Assembly (NCBI GenBank): GCA_014843695.1
Contig: CM026401.1
Span: 45,865,683 to 45,929,682 of the forward strand
Source: Archivesica marissinica
Lineage: Eukaryota > Mollusca > Bivalvia > Venerida > Vesicomyidae
DNA length: 64,000 bases
Direction: 5' to 3'
Positions 22,562 to 37,500 of this stretch are shown here, one piece after another. The position numbers and the translations under genes are program-made. Below the pieces are notes generated by a model. It did not search any database and had not been told where the DNA came from. It saw nothing but the letters and a program-made list of their open reading frames with translations. The stretch's first letter is position 1; every line of letters starts with the position of its first letter.

Positions 22562-25500
22562 CTGTAGAACATAAATAGAAACGCAATTAACATACATAAA
22601 CGTGACGTTTCTAAAATTTAGATCATCACAATAAGATACAAAATGTACCATCTTGCCCCCCCCCCTCTCTGAGTATGGCATAGATATGCCGCTGGAATAC
22701 TCCCAAACCATACCTATTCATATTATCTTCAAATACCGTACATCTCGATTCGGCATAAGATATTTGAATGGGTTTAGACACTATTAACTAGAAAATTGCC
22801 CCCACATTGGTATTTGACAAACAAACAAATGCTTGATTTCACATGACTTGATATTGAAGGTCAGACGAGGTTTCAAAAAATGCACACCCCCCACTGGTAT
22901 TTGACAAACAAACAAATGCTTGATTTCACATGACCTTGATATTGAAAGGTCAGACGAGGTTTCAAAAAAGTGCACACCCCACACTGGATTGACAAACAAA
23001 CAAATGCGATTTCACATGACCTTGATATTGAAAGGTCAGACGAGGTTTCAAAAAATGCAACCCCCACACTGTATGACAAAAACAAAGCTGTTCACAGACT
23101 TGATATTGAAAGGTCAGACGAGGTTCAAAAAATTGCACACCCCACATGATTGACAACAAACAAATGTTGATTCACATGACCTGATATGAAAGGTCAGACG
23201 GTTTCAAAAAATTGCACACAAACAAAAGCTTGATTTCACAGACCTTGATATGAAAGGTCAGACGAGGTCAAAAATGCAACCCCCACACTGGTATTTGACA
23301 AACAAACAAATGCTTGATTTCACATGACCTTGATATTGAAAGGTCAGACGAGGTTTCAAAAAATTGCACACCCCCACACTGGTATTTGACAAACAAACAA
23401 ATGCTTGATTTCACATGACCTTGATATTGAAAGGTCAGACGAGGTTTCAAAAAATTGCACACCCCCACACTGGTATTTGACAAACAAACAAATGCTTGAT
23501 TTCACATGACCTTGATATTGAAAGGTCAGACGAGGTTTCAAAAAATTGCACACCCCCACACTGGTATTTGACAAACAAACAAATGCTTGATTTCACATGA
23601 CCTTGATATTGAAAGGTCAGACGAGGTTTCAAAAAATTGCACACCCCCACACTGGTATTTGACAAACAAACAAATGCTTGATTTCACATGACCTTGATAT
23701 TGAAAGGTCAGACGAGGTTTCAAAAAATTGCACACCCCCACACTGGTATTTGACAAACAAACAAATGCTTGATTTCACATGACCTTGATATTTCAAGATA
23801 TTTCAAGGTCACAGCTTAATTGAAAGGTCAGACGAGGTTTCATAATGGTGTTCCATTTAAACCATACGTCAAACTTGCGTTGGTCTACAATAGAAGTAAA
23901 TGGGAATGAACACTTCGCTGACCGCCATGCCAGAGGCCATGACCAATTTCTCCCAAAATCGAAACACTTCATCCGAGACCAACCCCCTATATATACACAG
24001 AATCCATCAACAATTGTGTACACACGGACGCAGTCAGAAAAGATAAATCCCCGTTCCTACAACGGGTGATAAAGATGATTGAGCTTATTTACCCTCGCCT
24101 CCGGCGAACCATATGGGCGAGCGTTCGCGGGTGATAAACATGATAAGGGGACTATTTATATACAGTCAAACCTGTGTTAGTGGTCACCTCCATTAAGCAG
24201 CCAACCTGTATTAAGCAGCCAGTTTACAGATTCCCAATATGTTCTTTTATTATACAGTTGATCTCTATTAAGCAGCCACCTGTGCTAAGCAGCCACTTCT
24301 GTGATTCCCTTGGCTGGCTGCTTAAGACAGGTTTGACTGTACTCTGAAGTTGGATAAATTAGAAACTTAAAAGTCTAGCGTGAACCCTGAACGTGGATAC
24401 AGAATGTATGTGCACTCTACCTGATAGGTCCAGGACTGTGAGCAGAGGTGCGGATCTTCTCCAGGGCTGCCTTGTCTCGCATGTTTCCGCACCATATCTG
24501 GGCGAAGTTGAGGAAGAACAGCTGGTCATGAGTCATGTTGATGCCGGGCAATAGCGGTTCCGCTCCATTTACTTTCTCCCACATTTTGTATGCCTGTATA
24601 GAGATAAACGTGCGTTTGCCTGTATAGAGATAATATTTTATATTTATGATATATTTCGGGTTTTACGCCTGCACCATTTCGGGCTATATCGCCGGCAGGC
24701 AGTTTACCTAACAACACCTTTCCTGGGCAGACTCCAGCGGTTAACCAGTACTTGGGTGCACCAACCTCTGATAGCTTAGGTGATATGATTATTTTCCACA
24801 CTTTATTGGTGGAGGACATGCATTTCTCTAGGCAGTATTTAAGGCACGGACAGACCCAAGACAATGCCCGTCATGTCTCACTAACCGCTCTCAATGCTAA
24901 CAACTGTATAATGTAACATCCTCATGGAAAGGAATTTACATAAACTCTCAGCTTGTTTTCCAATCCATTTCAGATATCCTGTTGTATTTATATACCGTAT
25001 ATATATTGAATGAACTGAATAAAATATGTTTAAACTAAGGCACGGACAGATGCCCGTGTAGAACTACAATCCTTCTGCAAGTAAGCTGGATATCGTTGTA
25101 TGATTCAACAGTCAATGCCATATGATTATTTCCCACATTTTATTGGTGGAGGATGCTCGTGTCCCTCCAAGTTGTATTTAAGGCATGGGTAGAACCATAA
25201 TTCTTCTACAAGCAAATTGCATAGCTTTACTCGATCTTGGATAAAGAGTGGAATCAACAGCCAATGTCATATTATATCGTCTCAGGTGCGAAAGGCACGG
25301 AGTTCGCGCCCAGCTGTAGCCGTTACGATTGTGCCCTTAGGCAATACATTTAAATTCCACATTGCCTCTTCTCTCTCCTTCATGGCGATGGATTCCATCA
25401 GGAATGAGGTCTCGAGAGTGATTAATATAAGTTGAAAGAACTTGTTTCGCAATCGAGCTAAAATAAATTTGTATAAACTAATGTAATAGTCTTAACACAT

Positions 25501-28500
25501 TGCCTCATCTCTCTCGTGGCGATGGATTCCATCAGGAATGAGGTCTCGAGAGTGATTTAATATAAGTTGTAGGAATAGATAGAGTTAAGATAAATTTGTA
25601 TAAACTATACCATCTATGGAGGTGTGATAGATATGCTGGCTGCTTATCCACTGATTGGTTGTCATATACAATCAAACCTGTGTTAGCAGTCACCTCAATA
25701 AAGCAGCCAACATGTATTATGTAGCCAGTTACAACATTCCCAATGTGGCAATTTGTTCAACAATAACCTCTATTGAACAGCCACCTTGACAACAATAACC
25801 TCTATTGAACAGCCACCTTAACAACAATAACCTCTATTGAACAGCCACCTTGACAACAATAACCTCTATTGAACAGCCACCTTGATTAATCAGCCATTTT
25901 TTCATCACTCTTGACAGGGTTGGACTGTGTGACAAGGGTTGGACTGTGTGTGTGTTTTACGTTTATTTATCGTCGCTACCGGTTGCCCATATGAGTGATG
26001 CCTCCTGAAGAGATTAGTCATTTTAAATTTTGGGAATATAGTGCAATGATACAGACGGAGACTCATTCCAGCGTCTCCTCTGGTTCTATTACGGGCACGT
26101 CGTACAGCACCGACATGAGACCTCGGTTTAAAGTCCCAGCTGAAAGACTGTTATTTTATTAGGGTCAGACGGGGGATCGAACCTGCGATCCCTGGATTGG
26201 ACTGTATATAGAGAACAAGTAGTATATATAAACTAAACCTCCAGGTATAGTTAAATGATGTAGGAACACAACGGGTGCGGTGCCATTCTGGGCATTGTTA
26301 CACAGGCAGGCATGCACCCAGCTAGCAACACCAGCCTACCACAAAGCAGCATTGATAGCTTCCTCACATAGAACAATTGGGACAACCTTGTGGGATTCGA
26401 TTTACAACAAATATAACCACACCAGGCTCGAGCGGGTCAGAGGCCACAGTCGTAATTGTATTAAGACTGCTGGACAGCCCAGAAATGAAACGGAGCGTTG
26501 GTTCAAGGTTGCTTCACACCACATACTGACCCTGTAAGCCTGTTTGAGCCCTCCGTTGTCCGCTATGTTTTCACCTTGAGTGTTCTTCCCATCAATCTGG
26601 AGTAGATATAGACATCCCTTAATCTTATAACAAAAACAACAAATAGTGCTCAACTGTTTCAACAATTTAATAAGGTCATTGTGGCCCTTGGGCCCAAATT
26701 TATACATGTATATTAAATTTGTACCCAACTCAACCAGTATATTTACATTTATACATCAACTAGACCAGTATATTTACATTTATACACAAACTCAACCAGT
26801 TTATTTACATTTATACATCAACTCAACCAGTATATTTACATTTATACATAGACTAGACCAGTATATTTACATTTATACATCAACTCAACCAGTATATTTA
26901 CATTTATACATCGACTAGACCAGTATATTTACATTTATACATAGACTAGACCAGTATATTTACATTTATACATAGACTAGACCAGTATATTTACATTTAT
27001 ACACACACTCAACCAGTATATTTACATTTATACATCAACTAGACCAGTCTATTTACATTTATACATCAACTCAACCAGTTTATTTACATTTATACATCAA
27101 CTCAACCAGTATATTTACATTTATACATCAACTCAACCAGTATATTTACATTTATACATCAACTAGACCAGTATATTTACATTTATACACACACTCAACC
27201 AGTATATTTGCATTTATACACAAACACGACCAGTATATTTACATTTATACATCAACTCAACCAGTATATTTACATTTATACATCAACTAGACCAGTATAT
27301 TTACATTTATACACAAACTCGACCAGTATATTTACATTTATACATCAACTCAACCAGTATATTTACATTTATACATCAACTAGACCAGTGTATTTACATT
27401 TATACACCAACTAGACCAGTATATTTACATTTATACATCAACTAGACCAGTGTATTTACATTTATACATCAACTCAACCAGTCTATTTAGACATCAACTC
27501 AACCAGTATATTTACATTTATACATCAACTAGACCAGTATATTTACATTTATACATCAACTAGACCAGTGTATTTACATTTATACATCAACTAAACCAGT
27601 ATATTTACATTTATACACAAACTCAACCAGTATATTTACATTTATACATCAACTAGACCAGTATATTTACATTTATACATCAACTCAACCAGTCTACATC
27701 AACTCAACCAGTCTATTTACATTTATACATCAACTAGACCAGTGTATTTACATTTATACATCAACTCAACCAGTCTACATCAACTCAACCAGTCTATTTA
27801 CATTTATACATCAACTAGACCAGTCTATTTACATTTATACATCAACTCAACCAGTATATTTACATTTATACATCAACTCAACCAATCTATTTACATTTAT
27901 ACATCAACTAGACCAGTATATTTACATTTATACATCAACTAGACCAGTGTATTTACATTTATACATCAACAAGACCAGTATATTTACATTTATACATCAA
28001 CTAGACCAGTCTATTTACATTTATACATCAACTCAACCAGTCTATTTACATTTATACATCAACTCAACCAGTATATTTACATTTATACACAAACTCAACC
28101 AGTATATTTACATTTATACATCAACAATACCAGTATATTTACATTTATACATCAACAAGACCAGTATATTTACATTTATACATCAACTCAACCAGTATAT
28201 TTACAGTTATACACAAACTCAACCAGTATATTTACATTTACGACCCATAAACTTACATTAACGCCTATCTGTTCTAGTTTAACGTTGGAATACTGATCAA
28301 TGATACATTTACGACCCATAAACTTACATTAACGCCGATCTGTTCTAGTTTAACGTTGGAATACTGATCAATGATACATTCTATTCGTCTCTGGAACGCT
28401 TGTATTGTTTCGTTTTTCCACCATTGTTTCATGTTACCATCCATATCGTACTGCCTGCCTAAACAAAAGTATAAAAAATTCCAGGAAATCCTAGGATTAC

Positions 28501-31500
28501 AGCGATTAATGATGCGATTTATGACAACTAGGCACCAGATCAGGCACTATCGCAAGTTAGTGGTAAATTTTTTTATTATAAAAAAACATTTCATCCTAAA
28601 ATAAAAACTTGATCATGAAAATGATCAAGTTAAAGTTGATTAAGACTGCCGCTGTGCCCAACATCGCTTGTGATAAATAGTGCTTGCAATGCCCATTCTG
28701 TCCGATTAGGGCAGTGCTCACTTTTCACCAATGCAACGCGGGTACGATCCTCGGACCGGGAAGTATGTGAGGTGGTACGGTGGTCACCAGATCAGACAGG
28801 CGAGTTTTCACCGGGTACTGCGGTTTCCTCCCACACCGCAAATATGCAAATAATCTGTCATCTGCATCAACGAGAGTGATTTATATTACTTTAAACGTTT
28901 GCCAACATTAATGATGTTCTATAATCTGAAATGTTATTCTAACAATCCCTTGGAATTATACATTACTAATAATCCCTTGGAATTATACATTACTAATAAT
29001 CCATTGGAATTATATATTGCTAATACTCCCTTGGAATTATACATTGCTAATAATCCCTTGGAATTATACATTGCTAATAATCCCTTGGAATTATACATTG
29101 CTAATAATCCCTTGGAATTATACATTGCTAATAATCCCTTGGAATTATACATTGCTAATAATCCCTTGGAATTATACATTGCTAATAATCCCTTGGAATT
29201 ATACATTGCTAATAATCCCTTGGAATTATACATTGCTAATAATCCCTTGGAATTATACATTGCTAATAATCCCTTGGAATTATACATTGCTAATAATCCC
29301 TTGGAATTATACATTACTAATAATCCCTTGGAATTATACATTACCAATAATCCCTTGGAATTATACATTGCTAATAATCCCTTGGAATTATACATTGCTA
29401 ATAATCCCTTGGAATTATACATTGCTAATAATCCCTTGGAATTATACATTGCTAATAATCCCCTTGGAATTATACATTGCTAATAATCCCTTGGAATTAT
29501 ACATTACCAATAATCCCTTGGAATTATACATTACCAATAATCCCTTGGAATTATACATTGCTAATAATCCCCTTGGAATTATACATTGCTAATAATCCCT
29601 TGGAATTATGCATTGCTAATAATCCCTTGAAATTACACATTGCTAATAATTCCTTGCAATTATACAGCAATGTAAATAAGCTGGGGAAAAATGTCCAATT
29701 TTACTCCAATACATTTTCTTCCTATTTTTCTGAAAAATGTCTGAGTGCACATTTTCGCAGGGCGTCAGCCATGTAAGATTGCAAAGAACAGACCAATAAA
29801 CTGATAATATACAATTATACATGAATTTTATTTTTTATTAGTTCTTGCAGCTTATATCTTATGACATGTCCTATGAAAGTTTTACTGGTTACTGTTTATA
29901 TGTTTCATTATGCTATTTCATGTTTTAATTTGTTGAGGGCTTCATGGTAGATTGACTTAACTTTTCAAATGCGTTCTCTCGTTAAATAAAGTCTTTATTA
30001 TTATTATTATTATAAGATTTACCTTTATCATCGAAGCCGTGGGTTATTTCATGGCCAATTACAACTCCAATGCCACCGTAGTTCAATGACCTGAAAATAT
30101 TATTCTATCATATCTAATACAGACAAACCTGTCTAAGCAGCCAGCCGCAGGAGCAAGCAAATTCCATTACAGTCAAACCCATGTTAGTGATCACAGTCAA
30201 ACCTGTGTTAGTGGTCACAGTTAAACCTGTGTTAGTGATCACAGTCAAACCTGTGTTAGTAGTCACAGTTAAACCTGTGTTAGTGGTCACCGTCAAACCT
30301 GTGTTAGTGATCACAGTCAAACCTGTTTTAGTGATCACAGTCAAACCTGTGTTAGTGATCACAGTCAAACCTGTGTTAGTGATCACAGTCAAACCTGTGT
30401 TAGTGATCAGTCAAACCTGTGTTAGTGGTCACAGTCAAACCTGTGTTAGTGATCACAGTCAAACCTGTGTTAGTGGTCACAGTTAATCCTGTGTTAGTGG
30501 TCACAGTCAAACCTGTGTTAGTGGTCACAGTCAAACCTGTGTTAGTGATCAGTCAAACCTGTGTTAGTGATCACAGTCAAACCTGTGTTAGCGGTCACAG
30601 TTAAACCTGTGTTAGTGGTCACAGTTAAACCTGTGTTAGTGGTCACAGTTAAACCTGTGTTAGTGGTCACAGTCAAACCTGTGTTAGTGGTCACAGTCAA
30701 ACCTGTGTTAGTGATCACAGTTAAACCTGTGTTAGTGGTCACAGTCAAACCTGTGTTAGTGATCAGTCAAACCTGTGTTAGTGATCACAGTCAAACCTGT
30801 GTTAGTGGTCACAGTTAAACCTGTGTTAGTGGTCACAGTCAAACCTGTGTTAGTGGTCACAGTCAAACCTGTGTTAGTGATCACAGTTAAACCTGTGTTA
30901 GTGGTCACAGTCAAACCTGTGTTAGTGATCAGTCAAACCTGTGTTAGTGATCACAGTCAAACCTGTGTTAGTGGTCACAGTTAAACCTGTGTTAGTGGTC
31001 ACAGTCAAACCTGTGTTAGTGGTCACAGTCAAACCTGTGTTAGTGATCACAGTTAAACCTGTGTTAGTGGTCACAGTCAAACCTGTGTTAGTGATCAGTC
31101 AAACCTGTGTTAGTGATCACAGTCAAACCTGTGTTAGTGGTCACAGTTAAACCTGTGTTAGTGGTCACAGTTAAACCTGTGTTAGTGGTCACAGTCAAAC
31201 CTGTGTTAGTGGTCACAGTTAAACCTGTGTTAGTGATCACAGTTAAACCTTTGTTAGTGGTCACAGTTAAACCTGTGTTAGTGATCACAGTCAAACCTGT
31301 GTTAGTGATCACAGTCAAACCTGTGTTAGTGGTCACAGTCAAACCTGTGTTAGTGGTCACAGTCAAACCTGTGTTAGTGATCAGTCAAACCTGTGTTAGT
31401 GATCACAGTTAAACCTGTGTTAGTGATCACAGTCAAACCTGTGTTAGTGATCACAGTCAAACCTGTGTTAGTGGTCACAGTTAAACCTGTGTTAGTGGTC

Positions 31501-34500
31501 ACAGCTAAACCTGTGTTAGTGGTCACAGTTAAACCTGTGTTAGTGGTCACAGTCAAACCTGTGTTAGTGGTCACAGTTAAACCTGTGTTAGTGATCACAG
31601 TTAAACCTGTGTTAGTGATCACAGTCAAACCTGTGTTAGTGATCACAGTCAAACCTGTGTTAGTGATCACAGTCAAACCTGTGTTAGTGGTCACAGTCAA
31701 ACCTGTGTTAGTGGTCACAGTCAAACCTGTGTTAGTGATCACAGTCAAACCTGTGTTAGTGGTCACAGTCAAACCTGTGTTAGTGGTCACAGTCAAACCT
31801 ACAGTCAAACCTGTGTTAGTGATCACAGTCAAACCTGTGTTAGTGGTCACCTCTATTAAGTATCCAACATGTACAGGTCAAACCTGTGTTGGTTGTCACC
31901 CCTATTAAGCAGCTAACCTGTATTAAGCAGCCAGTTTCCAGATTTCCAAGTATGTTACATTGTTATACATTTGACCTCTATTAAGCAGCCACCTGTCTTA
32001 AGCAGCCACTTTCTGTGATTACCTTGGCTGGCTGCTTAAGACAGGTTTCACTGTATTCACTGGTTTAATGTCGCACCAACAACTTAAGTCATATGGCGAC
32101 TTTCCAGCTATTAGTGGTGGATGGAAACCCCGGGTGCCACTCTGTGCAGTACCGCAGGCATGGACACCCAGGTAGAGCCACCAACCTACCGCAAAGCCTG
32201 CTGGGTAGTTTCTTCAGGTGGATGGAAACCCCGGGTGCCACTCCGTGCAGTACCGCAGGCAAGGACGCCCAGGTAGAGCCACCAACCTACCGCAAAGCCT
32301 GCTGGGTAGTTTCTTCACATGAAATTATATTGAGAACCATGGCCCAGTGTGATTCGAACATACAGCGGTGAGGGCAAGTGATTTGAAGACAACAACCGTA
32401 ACCTTTCGTTCACGGAGGCCCCATCATTTCCGCGGCCAAATTGGCACTACATGAACAATTTGTGTTATTTCAAAGGTCAATAAATCTGGTGTTCAAAGGT
32501 CGATCCGACAAAAAATGCAATTGCATGACCACGTAATGGCGATACACATTTATCATAAACGCCAAATTAATATCCTTTGTCTAAATTATGGCGGTTGATG
32601 CAAACAAGTTGCTTATGTTAACCCTTTCTTTCATAGAGATTTAGGTTAATATACTATTATATCTCCATACAAACGACAGCCATTTAGCTATCATGCAGTG
32701 GATAGGTAGTCGCAATATCTATCCCACCTCCATAGATATTACTGGGACTACATAGAGATTTAGGTTAATAGACTATTATATCTCCATACAAATGACAGCC
32801 ATTTAGCTATCATGCAGTGGATAGATAGTCGCCATATCTATCCCACCTTCATAGATATTACTGGGACTACATGAGATTCTGGCCTGCATTATGAACATTG
32901 GTTTGGCTACTACATTGCCAATGTATGTCGTATTGGTAATGGCGTCAAGAGGTTCTTCTATGAGGGAAAGAGTAGTCATTTTTATCAATTTCATCTGAAA
33001 AACTGTAATGTACACTTATATACTGTGCTGTAGAAAATAATTTTAACAAGGATATAGTCAATATACAATGTGCGTATTATACACCGAAAATGACGGTAAT
33101 CCGTAATCTTACTTGGGGAAGTATTCACTGTAGAATGGAGGCTGAAGCATTCCTGCTGGAAACACTGAAATAAACGGCGGACAGCAATAATTGTAAATTT
33201 AATCATTATAAATCGAACAGCTCAGTTACATTGTAACTACTGTAATCAAAACATTCCTGATGCATACTGAACATAAATCATTTTAAAGCATAGAGCTCAG
33301 TTACATTGTAACTACTGTAATCAAAACATTCCTGATGCATACTGAACATAAATCATTTTAAAGCATAGAGCTCAGTTACATTGTAACTACTGTAATCAAA
33401 ACATTCCTGATGCATACTGAACATAAATCATTTTAAAGCATAGAGCTCAGTTACATTGTAACTACTGTAATCAAAACATTCCTGATGCATACTGAACATA
33501 AATCATTTTAAAGTGAAGAGCTCAGTTACATTGTAACTATGGTGATCAATACATTCCTGATGCATACTGAACAATTTTATTAGGGTCAGACGGGGGATTG
33601 AACCTGCGATCCCTGGATTACCAGTACATGTTAACCACTGGACTACAGAGCCGTCTGTACTTTACCACCTGACAATGAGCTCTTTACTCCACACTAGAAG
33701 AGTTATGTTATGTTATATTTCGGGTTTTATGCCTGCATCAGCACCATTTTGGGCTATATCGCCAGCGGGCAGTTTACCTAACAACACCTTTCCTGGGCAG
33801 GCTCCAGCAGTTAACCAGTACTTGGGTGCACCAACCTCCGTAAGAAACTGCCAACTTTTTCATAAAAAATGAGACACGGCCTAGGCGGGGCTCAAACCAG
33901 TGACCATCAGTGATGATAGGTTACAGTGGTATACAAGTCAGCGACCATAACCACTCGACCACGGAGGCGGACCCACACTAGAAGAGACCAATTACTCAGT
34001 TTATTACCTCCAATAGGATCACGCTCCTCAATACTTTATAATCAATACAATACTATCACAAGAATTGAATCGATCCCCCTGTCTGACCCTAATAAAATTA
34101 ACAGTCTTTCAGATTGGACTTTAAACCGAAGTCTCGTGTCGGTGCTGTACACCGTGCACGTAAAAGAACCAGAGGAGACGCTGGAATGGGTCTCTGTCTG
34201 TATCATTGCACTATCCTCCAACAACCTAAACTGACGAATCTTTTCAGGAGACGTCGCTCATATGGACAACCGATAGCGACGATAAAAAAACGCGTAACAC
34301 ACACACACACACGCATAATCTTACCTATATCATTAGTGTTTGGATTATAGAAGGCATTCACAACTGCAGGGTCCTGCTCCCACCTAAAATGTTACACGTG
34401 TAGTTTAACGACAGAACATATTCTTTCAAATATTATGTTGCTAAATCAATCTCAATGGTAGAACATATTCTTTCAAATATTATGTTGCTAAATCAATCTC

Positions 34501-37500
34501 AATGATAGAACATATTCTTTCAAATATTATGTTGCTAAATCAATCTCAATGATAGAACATATTCTTTCAAATATTATGTTGCTAAATCAATCTCAATGGT
34601 AGACCATATTCTTTCAAATATTATGTTGCTAAATCAAGCTGAATGTTAGAACATATTCTTTCAAATAATCTGTTGTTAAATCAATGTTCTTCAAATATTA
34701 TCTATATTCTTTCAAATAATCTGTTGTTAAATCAATGTTCTTCAAATATTATCTAAGTTTATACAACCTTCTTTTAGATTGATTGCGAAACAAGTTCACA
34801 CTAGTTTAATCGCTCTCGAGATCTCTCCTGAGAGAAGTCATCGTCGTGAGGGAGATAGAGAGAGAGGCAGAGAGAAGGCAGTGTGGATTTCAGTGTTTTG
34901 CATAGGGACACCACCACCGTAGTTCCGACGGTGCTCAAACTCACAATCTCTTGGTTACAGGGTGGACAAAGCATCCACTACACAACGTAGGCTCCACGAA
35001 ACATATAATATATATTTTATACATGTATGAGCAGACGACACACGAGTATAATCAGGGTTCCCTCTGTCTGAATGTTTGTCTGCGCCACTTCCGTCGCCAA
35101 TTAAAAAACACTTGAGCCAATTAAAAAACCTTGGCGCCAACTAAGAGCCATATAGTTCACAAATAAATATTTGAAGCCGACAAAACGTGTGCCAAATTTT
35201 TTTTTAAAAAGTTGCGCCAAATATTTTCCCCAATTCACAAAATTTAGCGCCAATTGTTTTTTGTCGCAATTGGCACCATCAGCGACACACAGCGGGAATC
35301 CTGATAATTATATAGTATATATCTTACACATCCTTGAGCACTTGTTTTCTGAACATGGACATTGTTCTGTTAGCATCGAATCTCTCCACTCGTAGAATAT
35401 TCTCAAAATACTGATCGGGTTCAAAATGAAGCTGAAAATATAATCAAATCACTGGACAGATTTCATATAGGAAGTTATGTTATATTTCGGGTTTTACGCC
35501 TGCATCAGCACCATATCGGGCTATATCGCCGGCGGGCAGTTTACCTAACAACACCTTTCCTGGGCAGGTTCCAACGGTTAACCAGTACTTGGGTGCACCA
35601 ACCTCCGTAAGAAACTGCCAACTTTTTCATATAAATGAGACACGGCCTGAGCGGGGCTCGTACCCGTGACCATCAGTGATGATAGGTTACAGTGGTATAC
35701 AAGTCAGCGACCGTAACCACTCGACCACGGAAGCGGTTTCATATAGGAAGACAATTACCCTTCCCATAAAGTATCGAGCCAAGGGATTCAAAGAAACGGA
35801 CTGCTTAGCACATGTGGCTGCTTAGCACAGGTGGCTGCTTAGCACAGGTGGCTGCTTACCACAGGTGGCTGCTTAGTACAGGTGGCTGCTTAGCACATGT
35901 GGCTGCTTAGTACAGGTGGCTGCTTAGTACAGGTGGCTGCTTAGCACAGGTGCCTGCTTACCACAGGTGGCTGCTTAGCACAGGTGCCTGCTTAGCACAT
36001 GTGGCTGCTTAGCACATGTGGCTGCTTACCACAGTTGCCTGCTTAGCACAGGTGGCTGCTTAGCACAGGTGGCTGCTTAGCACAGTAGGCTGCTTACCAC
36101 AGGTGCCTGCTTAGCACATGTGGCTGCTTAGCACAGGTGACTGCTTAGCACAGGTGGCTGCTTAGCACAGGTGGCTGCTTAGCACAGGTGGCTGCTTAGC
36201 ACATGTGACTGCTTACCACAGGTGCCTGCTTACCACAGGTGGCTGCTTAGCACAGGTGGCTGCTTAGCACAGGTGCCTGCTTACCACAGGTGGCTGCTTA
36301 CCACAGGTGGCTGCTTACCACAGGTGCCTGCTTAGCACAGGTGCCTGCTTACCATATATTCCTGGACATAAGTCAACCCTATTCTCATCCAGAATGGCCG
36401 AGCTACAAGAAAAAAAAATTCCAAACAAAATGGATTTTTATTTGTTAGAACTTTATGTTTGTTTTATTGGTTTTATAATATAACAAGTGGTTTTATAATA
36501 TAACATTTGGTTTTATAATATAACAAGTGGTTTTATAATATAACAATTGGTTTTATAATATAACAATTGGTTTTATAATATAACAAGTGGTTTTATAATA
36601 TAACATTTGGTTTTATAATATAACATTTGGTTTTATAATATAACAAGTGGTTTTATAATATAACAAGTGGTTTTATAATATAACAAGTGGTTTTATAATA
36701 TAACAAGTGGTTTTATAATATAACATTTGGTTTTATAATATAACAAGTGGTTTTATAATATAACATTTGGTTTTATAATATAACAAGTGGTTTTATAATA
36801 TAACATTTGGTTTTATAATATAACATTTGGTTTTATAATATAACAAGTGGTTTTATAATATAACATTTGGTTTTATAATATAACATTTGGTTTTATAATA
36901 TAACAAGTGGTTTTATAATATAACAAGTGGTTTTATAATATAACAAGTGGTTTTATAATATAACAAGTGGTTTTATAATATAACAAGTGGTTTTATAATA
37001 TAACAATTGGTTTTATAATATAACAAGTGGTTTTATAATATAACAAGTGGTTTTATAATATAACAAGTGGTTTTATAATACAACAATTGGTTTTAATATA
37101 ACAATTGATTTAAAAGAAGAAAGTTTAAACTTCAACTCAAACAATACTTAAATTTTATTTATTTTACAATGATTGTGAAACAAGTTTTAACAACTTATAT
37201 TAATCACATTCGTTGGCGCGGATGAAAGCGTACATGTGGTCATTCATGTGGGAGGAAACAGGAGTACCCGGAGAAAAAAACCCACCTGTCCGATCTGGCG
37301 ACCACCGTACCATCTCACATACTTCCTGGTCCGAGGATCGAACCTGGGTTGCATTGGTGAGAAGCGAGCGTGCTAACCACTTGGTTTTGATAATTATTTT
37401 CATTATAAACCATAGAAAAACAGATACACAAACTTCATATATTAATTGCTGTATGTCAGTGCAGTTTTTTTAATGATTTGTAATGGAACAAAGTCAACCA

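Noticed and set aside
22784..23756. Repeated 70-codon - strand frames ([16 protein letters not shown] type)
   Set aside because: One frame per 91 bp unit; the period is not a multiple of three, so they cannot form a continuous protein.
28899..29592. Frames of about 190 codons (NNPLELYIA repeats)
   Set aside because: 27 bp array artefact.
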